DNA of 64,000 nucleotides from Pseudoips prasinana (lineage: Eukaryota > Arthropoda > Insecta > Lepidoptera > Nolidae), in NCBI GenBank assembly GCA_951640165.1, contig OX621241.1, positions 1,188,001 through 1,252,000 of the forward strand, in the 5' to 3' direction. A program made the translations under genes and the position numbers. This document shows positions 63,946 to 64,000 of this stretch, piece by piece; within the stretch, counting starts at the first letter, position 1, and every line of letters begins with the position of its first letter. The notes beneath the pieces are model-generated. The model was not told where the DNA came from. It did not search any database and saw only the letters and a program-made list of their open reading frames with translations.

Positions 63946-64000
63946 GCACGTGTGGCGCAGCGGCTAAAACAGTCACCTCGCCGCTTCGTGTCGCGGATTC
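63946..64000 (+). mobile_element. tRNA-derived SINE, cut by window end (unit C)
   Basis: The head of the SINE of 40,182 and 52,385, up to the start of the B box (gtcgcggattc). Confidence 0.85.

Larger units (their letters stand above)
61442..64000. repeat. Tandem segmental unit C (runs off the window)
   Basis: Matches unit B from 49,881 at a constant offset of 11,561 to the window end. Only two substitutions were noticed (ctttaattta for ctgtaattta near 61,912; gttctatcgg for gttttatcgg near 62,060). It carries the B-specific insertion and the B-specific substitutions. Confidence 0.95.

Overview
This window reads as AT-rich insect DNA, almost certainly from a moth or butterfly (Lepidoptera). 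That inference rests on repeat content recalled from general knowledge of lepidopteran genomes: 3' ends of RTE-type LINEs carrying the 'tccactgctggac' motif, tRNA-headed SINEs with Bm1-like bodies, a repeat reading 'gggtcacctgatggtaag', a repeat built around 'gggttccgt', and short elements with TCTATA...CTAG ends. I found no convincing host protein-coding gene, tRNA or rRNA gene. Every long or conserved reading frame belongs to a mobile element or a remnant of one.

Layout. 1-8.6 kb: fragments of RTE LINEs, SINEs, a foldback MITE, a GC-rich block with a minisatellite, and a 1.97-kb Helitron-like element on the minus strand with an internal satellite. 8.7-11.9 kb: a 5'-truncated LINE (LINE1) with a long intact ORF2 fragment, inserted into a SINE so that the SINE halves flank it. 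12-21 kb: Helitron-like pieces, hairpins, a MITE, a LINE 3' fragment and a 73-bp satellite. 21.7-23.0 kb: a complete mariner element with matching terminal repeats, TA target duplication and an uninterrupted 339-residue DD34D transposase. 23-33 kb: SINEs, a repeat split by a 341-bp insertion, a 34-bp satellite of alternating variants, LINE 3' ends and a GIY-YIG fragment of a Penelope-like element. 33.4-38.3 kb: a nearly complete two-ORF LINE (LINE2) whose ORF2 is broken by one frameshift.

37.6-64 kb: a tandem segmental repeat. Unit A (37,614-49,744) is followed by unit B (49,745-61,441) and by the start of unit C (61,442 to the window end). Each unit starts inside LINE2 (plus strand) and ends in or just beyond LINE3 (minus strand). 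The A/B and B/C junctions differ, and C shares B-specific variants. This implies two successive events or an assembly problem, not simple unequal crossing-over.

The elements do not form a pathway. Functional relations are parasitic: LINE reverse transcriptase could mobilise SINEs with matching tails, the mariner transposase could act on its own ends, and nested insertions give a relative order of events. I see no evidence for an unknown multi-gene system. The strongest leads are the tandem segmental repeat with its anomalous divergent patch, the intact mariner, and the ordered satellites.
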